From NCBI RefSeq assembly GCF_016808335.1, contig NC_053149.1:27773339-27837338 (forward strand): 64,000 nucleotides of DNA, given 5' to 3'. Source of the DNA: Panicum virgatum. Its lineage: Eukaryota > Streptophyta > Magnoliopsida > Poales > Poaceae. Positions 45,570 through 57,420 of the stretch are shown here, piece by piece. A model generated the notes under the pieces. It was not told the DNA's origin. It worked only from the letters and a program-made list of their open reading frames with translations, and ran no database searches. The translations under genes and the position numbers were made by a program. Numbering within the stretch: position 1 is the stretch's first letter; each line of letters opens with the position of its first letter.

Positions 45570-46918
45570 GGATCTTAGATAAGACCCCTCTCGTTATCAT
45601 AGGTTTAGTTAGGGCGCTAGTCTTAATCGAGTCATTTAGGTTTAGGTCAGTCTAGTCGCGCCCCGTTCTTTATTTCATCAAGATTTGTGAACTTTGGCTC
45701 CCCGGTGTTAATGCCGGCAGAGCCCCATTATCTTTCATATTTGGTTTGTTTTGTCTATGATCGAAGAGCAGGTCAAAAACAAGTGTGGGGGGAGATCCCA
45801 TGACGCTACACATCTACGATCACATTCACACGTCACGTGCACCTCCCGCTCCGACTCATAAATTTGCACTACCTCACTTGTTTCCTACCTTTGGCGTTTC
45901 TAAACATGAGCATATCTTTTCAAATTCTTGAACCTGTTTAAGAAATTTGCTAATAAGAGCTCTTGATAGATGCCTTGCATAAATGTTTTTTATACCGCGC
46001 TTAAGTTTGTGAACCATATTTTATAGGACCCATGATGCTTAGTTGTTGACTAACGTGACATGTCTGGTTAAAGTTGTTCGTCTCTTTCATGTTGACCAGT
46101 CTGGGATTTTTAGTTAAAAAACAAAAACTAAGTTCTTGGTCTTATCTCTTTATCCACCATGCTACCAGAGCCATATAAAAATCCCATGCTATGTCTCTCG
46201 GCTACATGATTGAGCTTGATCAATTTTGTGACCCATCATGGTTCTGCTCTGTTTGTGCACTTGATTTAAGGTTTTATGTTCAGATGAATCTTGTGCTCCT
46301 TAAACACTGTCTGACAATGTTATCAAAAAAAAGAGAGATGAAAAGAAGGCATGCCAAAGAAGCATGACCAAAAAAAAAAAGAGAGAGAGAGAGAAAAAAG
46401 ATGGCATGCCAAAGAAGCATGACCCAGCAAATAAAATCAGACATGAAAAGGAGCACATATTTTTCTGTGCACTAACCTGATCAATCGTAAATATGAGTAT
46501 ACACCTGTGGATCCAATCTTTGATCTTGCAACAGATTTGGGCCAAGCAGACGACATTCTACCTCATCCATCGAAACTCCATCTATACCATTAGAGCCGGT
46601 GAGGTAAAATAAGGATAAATGCTGGTAAGAGGCTACGAGCGACTCTGAGAGACCCATGGAGGAGAGTAAGACCATGAACAATTTTATAATAATATTTTTC
46701 AAAATCCCCAAGTCTGGCAACATGACAGGATGACACTTGAAGCCAAGATCATTCTGCTCTTCAACAACTCAAGATATCATGATAGACACATTCAAGTTCA
46801 CAAGCAAGAGCAAGGTATGAAATAACTTTTGTGCAGGATATTCTATCAGGAAGCTATCAGCTCACCTTAGTCCTGACCTTTACTCGGGACAAGCAAAGGG
46901 CCAAGTGTGGGGGATCTT
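45570..46918 (+). other. Element B 3' untranslated region, with two purine tracts and GA-rich microsatellites
   Basis: No gene. AAGTGTGGGGGGAGATCCC at 45781-45799 resembles the true purine tract AAGTGTGGGGGATC at 46903-46916 next to the 3' LTR. A (GA)n and A-rich tract is at 46325-46400, with a duplicated phrase GGCATGCCAAAGAAGCATGA (46347 and 46402). Confidence 0.7.
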
Positions 46919-47169
46919 ATTGACGATCATTAACGGCCAATTTTGACCGTCAACTCCTGCACAAAAGAGAACCACAAAGTGGAATAAATGCTAGCATAGG
47001 GTTTATTTATTAACAAATTCCACATATGGTGCTTGAGAATGTGTGCAGGTGGTTTGAACTAATTTCGCAGGTTTAAAGTACACTTTGGCCCGACATAAAT
47101 CGCAGAAATTATCAGAGCACCGATTCAGGCTCAAATGAACCAAGTGTAACCCAAGAACCCAGTTCAGAC

Positions 47170-47668
47170 CAGGATTTACGAATCCGACCGGTCCGGTCAA
47201 ACCGGCGGGCTCCGGTTCCGGTATACCGGACCGGTTTGACCAGAAACCGGTCCAAACCGGTTGGATTCAAATTTGAATTCAAAAGCCCCAGTGCTACTGG
47301 TTTTGATCGGTTTACCAACCGGTTTGACCAGTTTACCGGCCGGTATGACCGGTTTACCGGCCGGTTTGACCGGTTTACCAAGTGGGCCTTAATGGGCCGT
47401 CCCATTTTTTTCCTTTTTTTTGGTTTCACTTCAAATTCCCTAAAAGTATGTTAAATGAACAAATTTTTGAGAAAAATTGACACCATTATATTCGTCGCAC
47501 TTTGAAGTATTTTTAGGAATTTTTTTGGGAATTTTTAATTTTTTTGAATTCAAATTTGAATTTTGAATTTGGGCCGGTTTGATACCGGCCCAAACCGAAA
47601 CCGGGCCGGACCGGTTTGACCGGTAACCGGTCAAACTGGACCGGTTCCCACCGATTTTGTTAACCCTG
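47170..47668. mobile_element. Non-autonomous hAT-type element, TSD GTTCAGAC
   Basis: 499 bp. Begins CAGGATTTACGAATCCG, and the end reads in reverse complement CAGGGTTAACAAAATCGG. Terminal CAGRG is typical of hAT elements. Perfect 8-bp duplication GTTCAGAC at 47162-47169 and 47669-47676; the empty site is in the 5' LTR of B. The interior is full of ACCGGTTTGACCGG-type repeats in both orientations. No transposase. Confidence 0.85.
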
Positions 47669-47685
47669 GTTCAGACCACTCAAGA

Positions 47686-50117
47686 CACCCTAATTTAAAT
47701 TTCCGTATTTAATAAAAAATTTAATTGGCTTTATTTAATTTTCTAGGATTTAATTTGCTTAGCCTCGCATTTATAATTTATTTTCGTTTTATAAAGTAAT
47801 TAAAATTTATCTTAGGTTCAAAATGTTTGTGCATTCATGCTGGTGCGTTATTTTATTTATTTGAGTGCTAGGGTTTGAATTCAAATAGTTTGAGTGTGGT
47901 TGGAAAATAGAAAAGAAAAGGAAAAGAAACCCACCCGGCAGCCCACCAGAACCCCTCCTAGCTCGGCCCAGCGCTGCAGCCCAGTTCACCCCCACCGCCT
48001 TTTTAAACGCGCCCCGCACCGCCCTAAACCCTATCCTCACCCCATTTTCCCCTAAACACCGGCGCCGCCGGCATAGGTCATCGCGACCTCTTGCATCGCA
48101 CCCTCTCCCTCGCGCCTGCACGTCGCCCTGCATCGCCGGCGCCCCCAGCCTCCATGTGCTCCTGCTCTGCGCCAATCTCCTACTCGCGAAGCACCAGGAG
48201 GCCAAGCGCCCAGGCCTCCCTGCGCCCCTGTTCCCCGGCCGGCGCCCCCCTGCAGAGCTGGCCAACGTGGCGCAGCCCTAGGCAACTACAGCACGAGGCC
48301 AGTGCCTCCTCCCTACCGCGCATGCAGAAGGGGCGAGCGGCCAGCCCTGCATGCTCCCTGGAGAAAGGTGCCCCTTGCATGCGTGCGCCCCTTCTGCCTC
48401 CAGGATGAACAGAGCCACCGTCTCTCCTTCCGAGATGACGTTTGGCCGCCAACGTTGCATCCTGGTGCAAATATGCTATAAATCTCAAGCTCTCCTAGTT
48501 TTTGCGTTCTAACTCCATTTTAGGCGTTTTTTATGTCCACGCGCTCGTTGTAATGCGTAGAATAGTTCTAGCATAGTATTGTTTGATGTTTTCTTGTATT
48601 GTTGTACTGTTTCTTAGTTTTTGCTATTGTTTGCATGTATGTTTATGTTGTATATTATTTTTGGCCATGTGTTCGTGAGTAGACGTTGATCCAACGAAGG
48701 AGCCCCAATACCAGTAACCTGGAGCAGCATCCATCTTCAGATCAATTTGAGCAGCAGCAGGAGCAGTTTGAGGAAGGCAAGTATAACATGAACAACCTAT
48801 CACTTTTAAATACATTTTCATACTGCATTTTAATATTGTATGCCTATAAGGATTTTCCTAGCCACTTTATTATCTTATATATATCCCTTGGGTTGCATTT
48901 TGGTTAGTTGTGCTAGGTTGCTGCGCTATAACACACTTGGTCCTTTTTAATTAATATGATTAATGGTTTATTGCAACCTAATTCTGGGAGTGGCCCTCTG
49001 TGCTCCGTGCTTGAGTGGCTCACGTCTCGTTAAAATATGTTTTGTTAGAAACATGGTTTAGGGGGCCAGCACGGTGCTTAGTGCTTGGTTGGCCACTCTC
49101 CATAAGGACCGGTTCATAGAGCGACAACCTGGGACAACAGTGCTACCACAAGACTGGAATGGGACGGTCTTGGCGTAATAATTAGGTCTTTTTGGTTTGG
49201 AGTAACTTACCTGCGGGGCAGGGGAGGTAAGCTTCTATGGCCCTCGTACTGAGTGGCCTCGTCTGTGCTCCGTGTCTTGACGCCCACTAGACCTGCTCCA
49301 TAGTCGCCGATCCACCCTCGCGGTTACTCCTTACCAACGAGATTCTTTGTAAAGGTCTCATAGTGAGTTTGCTAGCCATCTCACCTAAGGAAGTGTGATG
49401 AACAACTAGCATAGCTCACGACTTGTGGGTAAAGATGTGCAACCTCTGCAGAGTGTAAAACTGGTATACTAGCCGTGCTCACGGTCATGAGCGGCCCAGA
49501 TCCTCCTTTTGATTAGTGGGGTTATCTTCCTTTGGTTAGGAGGGTTTCCCCAGGTGGCTTGTTTTGGTATGGTTCTCAGTAGTATCATGATTAATTTTGA
49601 TTAATTACTATGTAACTGGGTTTATGGTAATTCATCTATTTGTAGTAATAGCTTTAATAAAATTTTGCCAAGACTTAAAAGCTAATGCAGTTATGTCAGC
49701 CAACCTTAGAGCCTCATAGTTTGTGTTATACTTGTTGAGTACAAGTTGTGTACTCACTCTTGCCTACTCTACTCTTTTTCCTCTTGGGGATACTCTACTG
49801 CTGCTCAGTTCCTGCCGACGCGAGGGAGTTCACCCGGAGCTACCAGGAGTATGGGGACTTCTAGGCGTTCGTCTCCCAGTCGACGTCCCTGTGGTGCCCA
49901 GCTTCCGAGAGGCTTCATATATGTTTTACGCTTCCGCATACTCTGTATCAGACATTTTGTCATTAATGTAATAAATAACATTCGTACTCGCTTTATTATA
50001 TCTTTTTACCTGATATGTGCTGTGATATATTGTTCATTCTGTTGTATATACGTGTGACTTGATCCTAGCACGTATATGATTGCTCGGTTTATGTCCCTTT
50101 ATAAACTGGGTGTTACA
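47686..50117 (+). repeat. Solo LTR of family D, diverged, 5' edge damaged
   Basis: About 2.43 kb matching the array LTRs (from CACCCTAATTTAAATTT to GGGTGTTACA) with many substitutions and indels, so much older than the array. The first bases TGTAA are missing. The flanks are not a target duplication: compared with the 5' LTR of B, about 130 bp of B sequence was lost at the left junction. No internal region is attached. Confidence 0.88.
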
Positions 50118-51019
50118 ACCAGGCCCATGGGCCCCACCGCCTCAGCTTCGACACGTGGCATCTCCCTGCTGGTTGCTTAAGTCGGTTCCAGGTGCTTCAG
50201 CCCGTGGCTCCCTCCTATAAATACAAGGGGAGGGGTAGAGGAATGAACACAAATATCACACCCTCTCAACTCACCTTTCTCCCTTGGAGCTTGAGGCCTT
50301 CATCCTAGATGCTTAGGTAGACTAGGAGGTGTAGAAGAAGAGGAGGAGAGTGAGGAGGAGTCGGGGGAAGTGCCGGGTCTGTCGGCACTCTTCTCCGCTT
50401 GTACCTCGACGGATGCTTATTCGGTTGTAAGTGGTTGAGACTTTCTTTGTTTGTTTATTTAGAATTAGAGTTTAGATAGCAAGTTATCATCTCTGCCTTA
50501 TATTAGTTGATGTGTATGCTAGTGAGTAGCATTTGATCTTAGCTTAAGACCCCGGATAGAAAAGGGTAGTTTTGCCAGGGCTAAGGTTAGTAGGGAAAGG
50601 CGTAGACGTGGTGTCTAGGCCGGACTATACCACTCAGTTGTCTGATAGTCCCACGGTTTGTAGAGGTAGCCGACAGGTGGTGACAGCCCTGTTCGAGCCT
50701 TTTAGTAATCCTCCACGTTCGGATATCAGATAGAGCACATATTGGAACTACCGGTTTGCATAAGTCGGTCGATACCTTTAGCTCGAAGTATAACGGCGAC
50801 GTGATCTCTTCTTCTAGGCATAGATTTTAGATATAGAAAGTCCTCTCTTCTGTCTTCTCTACACCGGCGCGTGTATCCTTGGATGAGCCTGAGCCTATAG
50901 ATAGTGTACTCACGTTCCTCAGTGGATACGATATCTTGGAGTACTCTTGGGTGAAAGCTACAGCGGTATCCGTGCGCTTGCGGATTTTATTCGTGACGTT
51001 GCAAAATACCAACAACATC

Positions 51020-53166
51020 CATTTGAATCAATCTCAAATTTATCATATTCATGCTATGCTTTTATGCTTTGGTTTGGGAGTATTGTACATACTTCCATAC
51101 GCTTTTAAATTAAGCATGGTGCTTGGGTTAAATGCCTACCTTAATCAAATTAGACATGGAGTTCAATTTCATTAATTGAACCGAAACTGCTAGTATAGAC
51201 TTTGGATGTATGCCTGGACTAACCCCTACAGGAATTTCTCAAAACCATAAGGGTAAGTCTTTTGAGATGAATTCAAATGAAGGAAGATCAAAGTTCATTT
51301 GGTGAACTTTCAATGAAACCTTGATAAAAAAAATAATAATAATAGCATGCACCCGCCAAGCCAAAAACCACATAAAAAGTCACGATGGCATGGTGGAGGC
51401 AAGAAGTGCAATGATCCAGATCCTCATCTCGAGGACTGGATAACGAGCATTTAAGCTAAATCCAAACGGTGAAGTCCTGCTCAACGGACTTAAAATGTAA
51501 GCCATTGCCGAAGGTAAATCAGCAGTTATCAAACTTCTGATGCATTCTTAACTTCAAATCTTTTTGGAAATGCATCAATATATATGAAAAAATCTTCATC
51601 CTTCCAAAATAAAAAGAAAAATATTTTTATAATAACAAAAAAGTTACTTTAGAATAAAACAATAACCTCCCTTATCCCCCATAATAATAAACTTAATCTT
51701 TGTGCTAGACAAGTTCCCTTCGGGTATTATTTGCCACTAACAATTACAGGAATGAAGGACGAACAATGTCTAGGATCATGGGTGTAGTAATTCACGTTAC
51801 GGAGATGCTTTAAACATCCGCCCTTGGTTTTTAGTGTCAAATTATATAAAAATCAAGTGTGGTGGAACCCGACACTACTATGCCATCTCTCGGGCATGCT
51901 GGTTTGCACTCCATTTTCTCACCCATGTTTTGCTCCTATAAGTTTGATTATGCCTAAAAGTGTCATACATGTTAATCAAACTTACAACATGAAATAATAT
52001 CGTGCCAAACTATGAACTTGACTTTATAAAGATTGGCTAGTATAAACTTTATTCCTAGTTCATACACTTGTAACTTGTGGAGGAAAACATGTCAACTAAG
52101 TTGTTGTGAAGTTAGAAATGGGAAGACAAAAGAAATCCTATCTTTTCTATGTAAGCTCTTGGAGATTTACCTTTTGATAAAACATAAAATCAAAAGCCTT
52201 ACTTTTCCTCTTTGGTGAAAATTCCTACCAAGGCCAAATGTGTTTTATGATATAAACTTTCCACATATGCTGCTTGTTTTTGTATTGAGCTTTATCAAGC
52301 TTTGTTGACCTGTGTTGAGAAATTTATCATGCACTCAAGATCAAGATCATGTACACTCCACCAAATAAATGCACTACTCCTACACTAGGAGTAAACGCAA
52401 AACATGTCTTTCATTATATCCACCCAAAAATGTTCTACCCCTACACTGGGAGAGAACAAAAATACGCTTGTTAGGTTCCATCAAAATAAATGTTGTGAAT
52501 CCTTATTGATATCTCTCTCAAAAATTTTGCTGCGAAAAGAGGCATGAGGCTATCAAAAAAAAGAGAGATGGAGAAAGAAAAAAAAGAATAAAAGAAAGAA
52601 AAGAGAGAAAGAAAAAAAAGAAAAGAGAGAAAGGTGAGCATAAAGATAGACCATGTTCTCAGAAAAAAATTTCCAGTGCCAATGAAGAGAGAGATATCTT
52701 TTAATGAGCATAGTAGAATTACATTAGCCAAGAAATATTCCACCTAGACCCACACACATGCACATCTTGATCTAAGAGTATGACATATTTCTCCAATGGG
52801 TCCATTGTTTGACTTAACAATATATACAATGCAAGTATGCCTTACTCTTTCCCTACCTAGAGCTCCATATATGCCTATTAGAAGTAGGAAAGAAAGGCAA
52901 ATTATCAAAGCCTTGGTGAGGGTGAAAACACCATTGAGGGGTTTGAGAGTACCATTTGAGCTTCATAGTTGGGTAATGATGTCTGGGTGTCTAAGTCGTT
53001 CCCCTTCTCAACCGCTCAAGGCAACATGGTAGACACTTCAAAAATCCACAGGTATGAGGAATGACATGGAATAACTTTTATGCTAGCATCACATCTTTTG
53101 AAGTCATGCTTCATAGTTACATATGACTTTGCTCGAGGACGAGCAAAGAATAAGTGTGGGGGACCT
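51020..53166 (+). other. Element A internal region, right part (no gene), with purine tract
   Basis: AT-rich, without a coding frame that I can support. Contains AAGTGTGGTGGAACCCGAC near 51857 (an internal purine-tract-like motif), a purine-rich microsatellite at 52555-52635, and the terminal purine tract AAGTGTGGGGGACCT at 53152-53166 next to the 3' LTR. Confidence 0.65.
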
Positions 53167-54594
53167 TGTTGACGGTCCTTAAGTGCAAAATTAGACAGCC
53201 GACTTCTGCAGCATTTCATAATATTTCATTCACCAAACTTAGTTCAAGGGCTTATAGCTAATCAATTCCATGAGTTTTGATGAATTGTGACTTGCAGACA
53301 CCCATGAGTGAAATACAAGGGAAAACACAAGTGAACGCAGAAGAAACACACAGAAGATCCTGTCCTGCGTCACACTTACAAGATGGGCCCATTTGACAGA
53401 GTAAACTGACCAACCAAACCCTGGCACCGACGTACATGAAAAAGGGGCCCACAAGAAGTGCACCGACAAAAGATGGGCCCAAACTGCCTCAAAAAGGGGT
53501 TGGCCGAACGGCCAAACCCCCACTGAGGTGGTTCAAGCTCAGCTTTGGCGGGAAACTCAATCTTATCCTCTAGAAGGTGGTTGCTAATGTTTCCATATCT
53601 ATGGATGGCGGGAACCGACCTCTAGCACTATAAAAAGGGCCTCCCTCACCCCCCTCTCACACACACTATCAAGAAGCAACACCACCATTCCAAGATGTAG
53701 TAGTGTAGTACTAGCTGGAGTTGGGAGTTAGGGAGAGTAGTACAAGGTTTCGGAAGAGCCCTCGGCGGTCTGGCAAATCTTGTCTCGGCCTCTTTGTAAG
53801 ACTCAAGTGCTTTATATTTATCTTCTCTATTTACTGAATTGTCTTCATGGTTATCTATTTCATACCTTAGTGCGTTAGTTAAGCATGGTTAAGTGTGGTG
53901 TTTATAGTGCGTTAGTTAAGCGTGGTTAAGTGTAGTGTTTATATTTTGGCACGGGATATCCGTTCGACCGAATGCTCTGGTTTTCATATGTGGCTAGAGT
54001 AGTAATGATAGTGCAGACGTGGTGTCTATACTATCGGTTACCTGAGGTTCCACCCAACCCCACGGATAGTTGTAGTAGTCCCGGAGGTGACAGCTCCGAC
54101 TAGGCCTTTGTATTTCACCATGTTCGGGTTGGTGTTTTCTTAGGGATGTTGGCGGCCTGACCCCGATCAACCCTTCCCAGTCTTTTCGAGGATCGGAAAG
54201 GTACCGTCGCTTCGATGTGCCAAGGTATGATCGCTATGAATGACCTTTGCTTAGTTAACCTCTTTGGTATGAACCAAAGTAGAACTGCAGTAATGGAGAA
54301 GTAAATAGGAACCTTGACCTCTCTCATTGACCTCCTAGCTTTGCTTGTCTGCTCTGCTATCTTATCATGGAGTTCTCTTGTGTGTGTCACTTATACAAAA
54401 CTTGTATTCTTTCTTATACCCCATATTAGTCTAGTCGGTATACTAGCTAGCAGTTATGTGATGGCTATTTATCAACTTCTTTAACCATTGCTTCCCTGAG
54501 AATAAATACGATACCCTGGAATACTCTTGGGTGAAAGCTACAACGCCATCCGTTCGCTTGCGGATTTATCTGTTTGTGTTAACAAATGCCAATA
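53167..54594 (+). repeat. 3' LTR of element A (1428 bp)
   Basis: TGTTGACGGTCC...CCAATA. Matches the two 5' LTR segments. It has extra sequence at 53530-53600 and a short local duplication at 53866-53940 (GTGCGTTAGTTAAGC repeated). TATA motif at 53629. Followed by GCAAG. Confidence 0.92.
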
Positions 54595-54599
54595 GCAAG

Positions 54600-57330
54600 C
54601 CACAATTTGACAAACCCGAGACCGAAGTCATCGCACAAAAAATATACGAACTTACTGAACTTCAAAATCAAGGAAAGTTCAAAGCCAAGAGGGACAAGAA
54701 TGTGCTTAGTACTGCCCTTGGGACCAAAAAGCATGGAGGGCGCGTCAGAGGCGTGTCCTCTAAGTTGACCTTTAGGGATGGCTTCCAGGAGGACCGGTCT
54801 ACTTACAAGAGGCATGACCGCTACGGAAGAGATGATTCAAGTGGCTGAGAAAGCAGTGGAATCAAAGTTTAAGGAAATGTTAGCACAAATAGCAGAACAG
54901 CAGTAGTCCAGGCAAATATGGATGAATCTGTTGCAATTAGGGCAGCAGCAGTCCGGCCAGATGGTGACGATGCCTGCTCCGGTATTAGCCCAAGTGAATA
55001 CAACCTATGCTCAGAGCAGTGTTGCCTCAACCATAGCACAACCATATCCGGTAGATTGTATAACAAGTACTGCTCCATGCATGTTGCTGTATCCAATAGG
55101 CAGAGCTACAAAGACGAAAGAAGTTGACAAGGCCCACATGGATCCTGTTGGGGGTTTATTTGAGGGAAAACCATTCCCACCCCTATATGCATGCGTGCGA
55201 GTGCAGGAGCTCCTGAAATCAAGCTATGAGGACAATGAGATAGATATCCCCATTTCAGATGGGAACATCACGCTTGGACAGTTTGTTGGCATCACCATTC
55301 TGTGGCACAAACGAGATACTTGTTTCACCAGAAGGGCTAGCACATCAGACTCTACTGGCTCCAGCATATCTACCGGCCCCGCCACCACTAGCTCCAGCAT
55401 TGCCAATAGCTCCAGCATCGCCACAAGCTCCAGCATCGTCACCAGCTCCAGTATCAACACCACCAGCCCCAGCATCGCCATCGGCTCTAGCTTCGCCACC
55501 ACCGGCTCCAGCATCGCCACTAGGTCCAGCATTGCCACCACCAGCTCCAGTATCGCCACGACCAGCTCCATTTTCACCACCACTAGCTCAAGCTTCACCG
55601 CCACTAGCTCAAGTATCATCAACACCTGCTCAAGCATCACCACCATGAGCGCACACGACACGGGGTCCGCCACCATCACAACAACAACTTGGGCAGTTGT
55701 ATGTACCACAAGTGATACAATCATACCAGAAGGAAGGCTCAGAGATTGTACATAAATGGCATGCAGAAAACACCAAACAGAGGTCAAAGGATAAGTCGAA
55801 GGACAATTCAAAGGATGTTTCAGGTTCTAGTGCCACCAAACGACCGGGCTTTTCCTTGCCCCGCACTGACCATGAGTTCTGTTGTTATGTTGGGGTCAAT
55901 GACATAATAGATTTACCAGATTGTCCAATAAAATTTTAGTATGGTAAACCATTTCTACCCGACTCATTGATGGAAGAGGTTCCAGGTTTCATGAAGAGGA
56001 TGCACAGTTGGTACACAAGGGCATGTAGATTTGGCCTCAGAAGCATTTGGGCTTGGTATGATTCCGATATTTTCGGATCAAAAGTTGTCAGTGTCAATGA
56101 TATCATGTTCGATTTTCAAGACATCCAGGAAATGTTTCGCCTCAAAGAACTAAGCATAGAAATGGTCAGACTCTGGTGCATGTAAGTGCGCATCCAAATT
56201 AATATCTTATATGCAATGGTCTACAATTATATATGTATACATATCTAATTAGTTGTGACATTTTATTCTACAGGATGCAACAACGACAAGTGGATGCTCT
56301 AAAACAAAAGATCGCGTTCCTTGACCCGGTAGCTATTTGTGAGTCCAGGCATTACGGGCCAATGTTGTGGAAGGACGATCACGGTGAGTTTAAAATTGTT
56401 CACGTGCAAGGCAAAACTTGATAAGCAAAAAAAGGCACACAAAGATATAGTTAGGATAGTTGGTGCCTACATATCGCTTCAGATGCAACGGTGGCAGGAC
56501 AGTGATGTCATTTGGGCACCATACCACTTTCAGTAAGTGTAGTCTCAATTATTTGTTATAATATGCACTTGCTTCGAGTAAATGCTTAAGAAATCATATA
56601 TGAGATTTTTGCGGAAGACACTAGATTGCATTTATGATACAGCCAAAGAAAGGAAGAATGCTTGTATTGGACTCCGCTGATTTTGCACCGACCAGATACG
56701 CTGAATCTGTATCCATCCTCAACATGTTAGCAAAAATATTATCCTCTACATGGACATCATACTAAATCTTGCAGACATAAATCACTTCTTATTTCTTTGT
56801 TTTATTAAAATAGGGCTTATAAGCACTACATTTACAAAGGAGGAATTCATCATGCCGATAGAAAAGATTAAATGGTGATGCGCACAAACTTTCCATGCCA
56901 CAAGCAACCTGCAGGTTCAGTGTACTGTGGATACTACGTGTGCGAGCACATGAGGCAGCTTGGGAGATACACAAAAGATCCCGAATGTGTAAGCATCTAC
57001 TCTTTCCTAGGATAGATGCATAATTGCATATTGTAATTGCTTGCATCTAACACTTGGCTGGATTTTTCCATGAATTTTTTATTTGCAGGATCAACGGAAA
57101 ACCCACGAAGGTCCAATCCATGAGCAACAACTTCTCCATATAGTCAACGTTTATGTCGCTTCATTTTGCATGAAGTGGTCCATATACCTGGAGAATTTGC
57201 TCACCCTGAGCATGAATTATCAACCGACAACAAATATGCAAGCCTACGTCAGTGGGACAAGAACTCCGTGCCAACAATAGTAGCGTTACGCAACATAAAT
57301 GATGTCTGTACTCTAATGATGCACTGTAAT
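54600..57330 (+). pseudogene. CACTA second gene, Transposase_24 C-part, proline-rich linker and Ulp1-like (C48) peptidase domain
   Basis: Continues the frame left at 22784: PQFDKPETEVIAQKIYELTE, then the family core VLSTALGTKKHGGRVRGVSS and RDRYGRDD. A stop near 54904 follows, then a segment with YPVDCITSTAPCMLLYPIGR and QELLKSSYEDNEIDIPI. Next is a repetitive Pro/Ala/Ser stretch (55350-55650, PAPASP-type repeats). Then come the Ulp1-associated parts: MRRMHSWY-like KRMHSWYTRACRFGLRSI, FDFQDIQEMFRLKELSIEMV, an intron-like GTAAGTGCGC...CTACAG (about 56184-56273), DALKQKIAFLDPVAI, DSDVIWAPYHF, RMLVLDSADFAPTRY, and the catalytic region [18 protein letters not shown] with the conserved Gln and Cys. 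The last part shifts frame near 57150 (FILHEVVH). Stops and shifts show it is not functional. Confidence 0.8.
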
Positions 57331-57420
57331 GATACTTCTATATGATTTTATTTTGAATTTATAATTAGTTATGTTTAAGAAATATATTCATCATCGATCA
57401 CAAAATCCTGAATCACGCAA

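Larger units (their letters stand above)
38663..51014 (+). mobile_element. Athila-like Ty3/gypsy retrotransposon B, TSD ACATC
   Basis: Starts TATTGGCTGTC (a decayed TGTTG) and ends ACCAACA. The perfect duplication ACATC flanks it at 38658-38662 and 51015-51019. The 5' LTR is 38663-39927. The 3' LTR starts at 46919 and is interrupted by a hAT-type element and a solo LTR. A primer-binding site of tRNA-Asp type follows the 5' LTR. Degenerate gag, protease, RT-RNase H and integrase follow in gypsy order, then about 2.3 kb with one further ORF, then the purine tract AAGTGTGGGGGAT before the 3' LTR. RT motifs and the primer site place it with Athila-like elements. It is inserted in the internal region of element A. 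Confidence 0.92.
46919..51014 (+). repeat. 3' LTR of element B, interrupted twice
   Basis: LTR sequence at 46919-47169, 47677-47685 and 50118-51014, matching 38663-39927. It is interrupted by a hAT-type element (47170-47668 plus duplication) and a family D solo LTR (47686-50117). It ends ACCAACA and is followed by ACATC. Confidence 0.9.
22785..54594 (+). mobile_element. LTR retrotransposon A (LARD-like, no coding capacity), TSD GCAAG, carrying elements C and B
   Basis: The element begins TGTTGACGGCC at 22785 and ends CCAATA (changed from CCAACA) at 54594. The perfect duplication GCAAG flanks it at 22780-22784 and 54595-54599. The 5' LTR is 22785-23018 plus 36736-37914; the 3' LTR is 53167-54594. 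A primer-binding site ending CCGTTGCCGGGGA follows the 5' LTR, and a purine tract AAGTGTGGGGGACCT precedes the 3' LTR. Once C and B are removed, the internal region is only about 2.9 kb and encodes nothing recognisable. It is therefore a non-autonomous, large-derivative type related in its ends to Athila-like elements. Confidence 0.9.

Noticed and set aside
47200..47640. Dense ACCGGTTTGACC repeats considered as a CRISPR array or satellite
   Set aside because: Spacing is irregular, units occur in both orientations, and the block is bounded by hAT ends and a perfect 8-bp duplication. The DNA is from a plant.
55224..55811. 195-codon minus-strand ORF with Leu/Val repeats
   Set aside because: Antisense of the proline-rich repeat in the CACTA gene. 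The repeat period is a multiple of three, so every frame looks open.
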